This document shows positions 52,388 to 56,700 of a DNA stretch of 64,000 nucleotides, piece after piece. Origin of the DNA: Merluccius polli (Eukaryota > Chordata > Actinopteri > Gadiformes > Merlucciidae); NCBI GenBank assembly GCA_030340625.1, contig JAOPHQ010001991.1, forward strand, positions 461,501-525,500, in the 5' to 3' direction. Position 1 is the stretch's first letter. The number at the start of each line of letters is the position of its first letter. Both the position numbers and the translations under genes were made by a program. Under the pieces are notes generated by a model. That model did not search any database, was not told the origin of the DNA, and worked only from the letters and a program-made list of their open reading frames with translations.

Positions 52388-53704
52388 GGCTGTCAATCGA
52401 TTAAAATATTTAACTCGATTAATCGCATGATTGATCATAGTTAATCATGATTAATCACGATTAACTATGATCTATGAGGTAATACTCTTTTCAACATGAG
52501 AATAGACAAATGCTTGCTTTATGCAAAAAAAGCATGTTTATTTATTGTTACAATGAGAAATACTCTCAGTTCAAGTAACTAACGTGCAAACTGCATAGTA
52601 ATGTTTACTAACACAGTAGTGTGTTGAACTTCACATTTGATCTATTCATCCTCATTTTTGTTTAAGCAGCCATTTAACACAAAAGAATGCCCCTCAATGC
52701 ATTGCATTGCAATTTGCATCAAATTCAAAACAAACAGGGTGATGCACAAAATAACTTAAAGAAAATAATAATTTAAAATAAATAAAGTGTTTGCGGCTTG
52801 TAGAGTTGTCCAGCTGTTTCCCTTTTAAATTATCCAGCGTGGTTTGCTTCATGCGAGGGGGCACCGGGCAGGGGTGGACTGGCCATCGGGCGTACTGGGC
52901 AATTGCCCGGTATGCCCGATGCACATCTTTGGGCCGGCCCAGGACTGTCATAAAAAAAAAAAAAAGTAATTTGTCCTAACCGGAGGCGGTGTGTTACGAT
53001 CGCCCCCCCCCCGTCGGTCGCCGGACCGGGGTGTGTGACGATCGCGCGCGCGCACCCCCCCCCCCCATTTTTTATCGATTACTGCTCACGGGGTTGTAGT
53101 TCAGCCCGTTCTCATCCCAACTCGTAATATACCGACGATTTGTCACGCCCCTAGACGTCTGACATTGACGCCCTCCCGCGTCTGTGTGAAACGATCTGGG
53201 TTCTCATAAACCCGTTTGCGGTGGTAAGAGACGAGCAGAGTCTACAGCGTCCATTCACGCCAATAATAACCCGGTCACGGTGATAGATTACGCTAACCCT
53301 AACCATAACCCTAACCCTTTTTGGAGTGAATTGTTTCACAGTAGACTGCGGACGCTGTAGACTCTGCTCTGCGAGCGGACGCTGTAGACTCTGCTCGTCT
53401 CTTACCACCGCGAACGGGTTTATGAGAACCCCCAGATCGTTTCACACAGACGCGGGAGGGTACCTTTTGCGTCAGTATCAGACGTCTAGGGGCGTGACAA
53501 ATCGTCGGTATATTACGAGTTGGGATGAGAACGTGTTGTGTAGTTTGTTTGCGGCATCGACCTCGTGTGCATTGCTTCCTGATTTCCCGAGCTACGGAGT
53601 GGCCCGAGGTTCAAATGTCACAGCGTTAATCGCGCGTTAAAAAAATTAGTGCCGTTAAAAACATGTTGCGTTAACTCGTTAATAACGCGTTAACTTTGAC
53701 AGCC

Positions 53705-53768
<64 letters not shown>

Positions 53769-56700
53769 AATACGTAATTGAGTGTAACAGTAAATAAAAC
53801 AGTACAGTGTATAATAACATGGAGTATTACATGGAGTATTATTTTTGGCCAGCAAAGGCTAGATACCTCCTTGCGCCTCCTTATTGGGATTCGTCTCCAC
53901 TTCACTTGGAAAGCTTATCAACTTGATGATGTCCTCCAGGAATAGTTGTTCAACGTCAAACATCCTCCTCTGTACTGTATTAAAAAATAAATGACAATAG
54001 TACAGCATTCTTAGATATTTTATAAACATTTGAAAGTTTCCAATCTAAAGGAGATTTGGATGTGGCTTTGATACAAACTCAGATGTAAGCTTGAGCCAGT
54101 CCATAAACAATTAATAAAAATACAAATAAATCTAAATTTGACTTGAATATTGCCTCTTTCTAGTGCCAGTCAGGAGCCTGGTTAGAGTTGTTCCGATTCC
54201 GATACCAGTATCGGAAATTGCTCCGATACTGCCGAAAACGCTGGCATCGGTATCGGCGACTACTGGAGTCCAGGCACCGATCCGATACCACGTAATTTAT
54301 TCAATTAGTAATCTAATAGGGGTTATGCGTAACATACTTCTGCGTTCTGCGAAACAGGTCTCATCACATCCGGTTCAGGTCCGCTGTACCGCGTTCACAT
54401 TATTTTATTTATTAATCCACACTTCCAGATAGGGTGGCCATTCGTCCGGCTTTAGGCCGGACTGTCCGGTTCCCCCCCCCCGTCGGCCGTAGGTCCGAGG
54501 TGTGTTGCGATCGCGCGCGCCTCTCCCCCCCCGTCGGCCGTAGGTCTGAAGTTAAGGGACCTTTCGGTCTTTATTTGTCATTCCCATGTTCGGGAATGAA
54601 ATTTGTTCTCTGCATTTAACCCATCCTACTGTACGTAGGAGCAGTGGGCTGCTATGATCAGCGCCCAGGGAGCAAGTTGGGGTTCAGGGTTCAGTGGCTT
54701 GCTCAAGGACACTTCGACACGCAGACAGTTTGGAAGTGGGGATCAAGGGGATCGAACCGCCGGCCCTACGGTTAGTGGACGACCCTGCTCTGTCCACCCG
54801 CTCTACCTACTGAGCTACTGCCGCCCCAAGGTCTGAGGCGCGCACCCATAGACATATTATACCTAGACGCCTCATGACGTGCTGGAACGTAACCCAGCGT
54901 CGCCGCCATATTGGTTGGGTCTCCTCACTCTAGTCTAGCATAGGAGTTAACGGGAGAGCAAGCTATGCCAGTATGTTGTGCAGCTTACGGTGCAGTATTG
55001 ACACCAGATCGCGTGGGATTACCTTTCACAAGTAAGATTGAACAATAATTCTTCTTCTTTTTTTTTTTTGAAATTAATGTCTTGTATCATAACTAAATCT
55101 CTGCCGTTTGTAACAAACCAAACCGTGTGAAAATCCGGTAAAAATTCAGGGAGTTATGCTTATTATTGTAGTTGGGGATACACCTTCCTCAGTAGATGCG
55201 CACCCCCCCCCCCCCCCCCCCCTGAGGTGTCCTCCTTTTCAACAACTCATAAATGGTCACCCTACTTCCAGACCATCGCCGGGGCTTCAGAGTAATGTGT
55301 CCGAGGTGAGTAGCCCTCTCCCGGACACACACGCTAGCTTTTAGCGCAGTTTTATTTTTATTTTTTAATTTTTTAATCTGCACTTCCAGACCGTCACCGG
55401 GGCTTCAGAGTAATATGTCCGAGGAGAGTAGCCCTCTCCCGGACTCACTCGCTAGCTTTAACCGCTGTTTTTTTTTTCTTTCTTTTTTCATCCATCTTTT
55501 CTTCTCACTAACATTCAGATGTTAAAATCAAATAAAACGCCAACACTAAAAAGGGCGCGCTAGGTTAGCTGTTAACTGTTCTATTTAAAAATAAATGGCT
55601 TGAATTTGCTCTATTTATTCATGTTTTACAAAGAGTTTAACCTGAGCCAGGCCTTACCACTATGATAATCATATCACAGTCATGCATGTATGCTATTTTT
55701 ACTGGTATCGGAACGGTGCTCGGTATCGGCCGATACCCACAGCGCAAGTATCGGAATCGGTATCGGGAGGGAAAAAATGGTATCGGAACATCTCTAAGCC
55801 TGGTATTGGCAATCTGGACTAGCTCTATGCATCTGTGCTACAGATGTCTGAATGAGGGGTGCAGAAAACCCTCAAAGAAGCAGGTTTCCCCAATTTCATT
55901 CAGCAGTGGTTCTCTGCCACTGCTGAATTATGAGCGCCGCTGTTCACATCCTTCCAGAATTATGAGCGCCGCTCCTAAAAGCCTCCCGCTCCTCAGGAAT
56001 GAAGCTGCAGCTTCTCAAGACCAAGAAAAGTCTTGTATGTTGTTTCCCCAACTGCTGGAAAACTGATGGGGGCTAGCCAGTGTTAACTTCTTTAATTTCG
56101 AAAACTATGACAAAAAATGCCAACCTTTTTTTCATGACGAGACGTTATAAATTAAGTAAACTAAGACACAAAGGGCTAGGGTTGTCGAATTGTCATTCAG
56201 AGAGCCCCGTGTCGACTCAAATTCTCTGTCGAACCATCCCAGGTTTTTATTTTATTTTTTATCATCATTATAATAACCGAATAAAACATGACAGAGGCAT
56301 ATAGGAATGTCATGACAGTAATAATGGAAAAGAGAAAATAATTATTACAAGAGAACTAATGCTTCAAGAGGAGATGTATTTCATGTTAGATCTGATGACA
56401 GACCAACATAAAAAAAACCTTGACGGGCGAAATAATCTCGACCATTATTATAAAATCTGGACGAGCTGTTAATTTAACGCAGTCTTGTTTTGAATTCAGT
56501 TGATTGGCGTGATTGTATGCAACACAAGGATGTAAATCAACACAATTTTATGTCAAGAACTGTTGATTGATCCATTGCGTATTGATCTTGTCACACCGAG
56601 TTAAAGTTAGAAAGATATTGGACATTCACGTTCCGTAATAAAGCAATCTTAAGCGGTAAACTAATGGGACAGTCTGTGGTGAGTCTAGTGTAGATGTTCC

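Larger units (their letters stand above)
54430..55264. mobile_element. Nested hAT, exact TSD CTTCCAGA, with SINE and THAP exon
   Basis: Ends TAGGGTGGCCATTCGTCCGG and, inverted, TAGGGTGACCATTTATGAGT. CTTCCAGA at 54422-54429 and 55265-55272. Interior has C tracts, two GTCGGCCGTAGGTC modules, a SINE and a THAP-like first exon. Confidence 0.92.
54183..55796. mobile_element. hAT element, exact TSD AGCCTGGT, hosting another hAT
   Basis: Ends TAGAGTTGTTCCGATTCCGA and, inverted, TAGAGATGTTCCGATACCAT. AGCCTGGT at 54175-54182 and 55797-55804. Subterminal GATACC/GGTATCGG arrays. Internal segments TCCGAGGAGAGTAGCCCTCT and GCCGGGGCTTCAGAGTAATG are shared with the hAT at 13719, so the two are related. Confidence 0.93.

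Noticed and set aside
54770..54828. tRNA gene on the minus strand
   Set aside because: Box A and B are present but acceptor stem and anticodon arm are not intact, and an exact TSD with a non-tRNA body marks a SINE.
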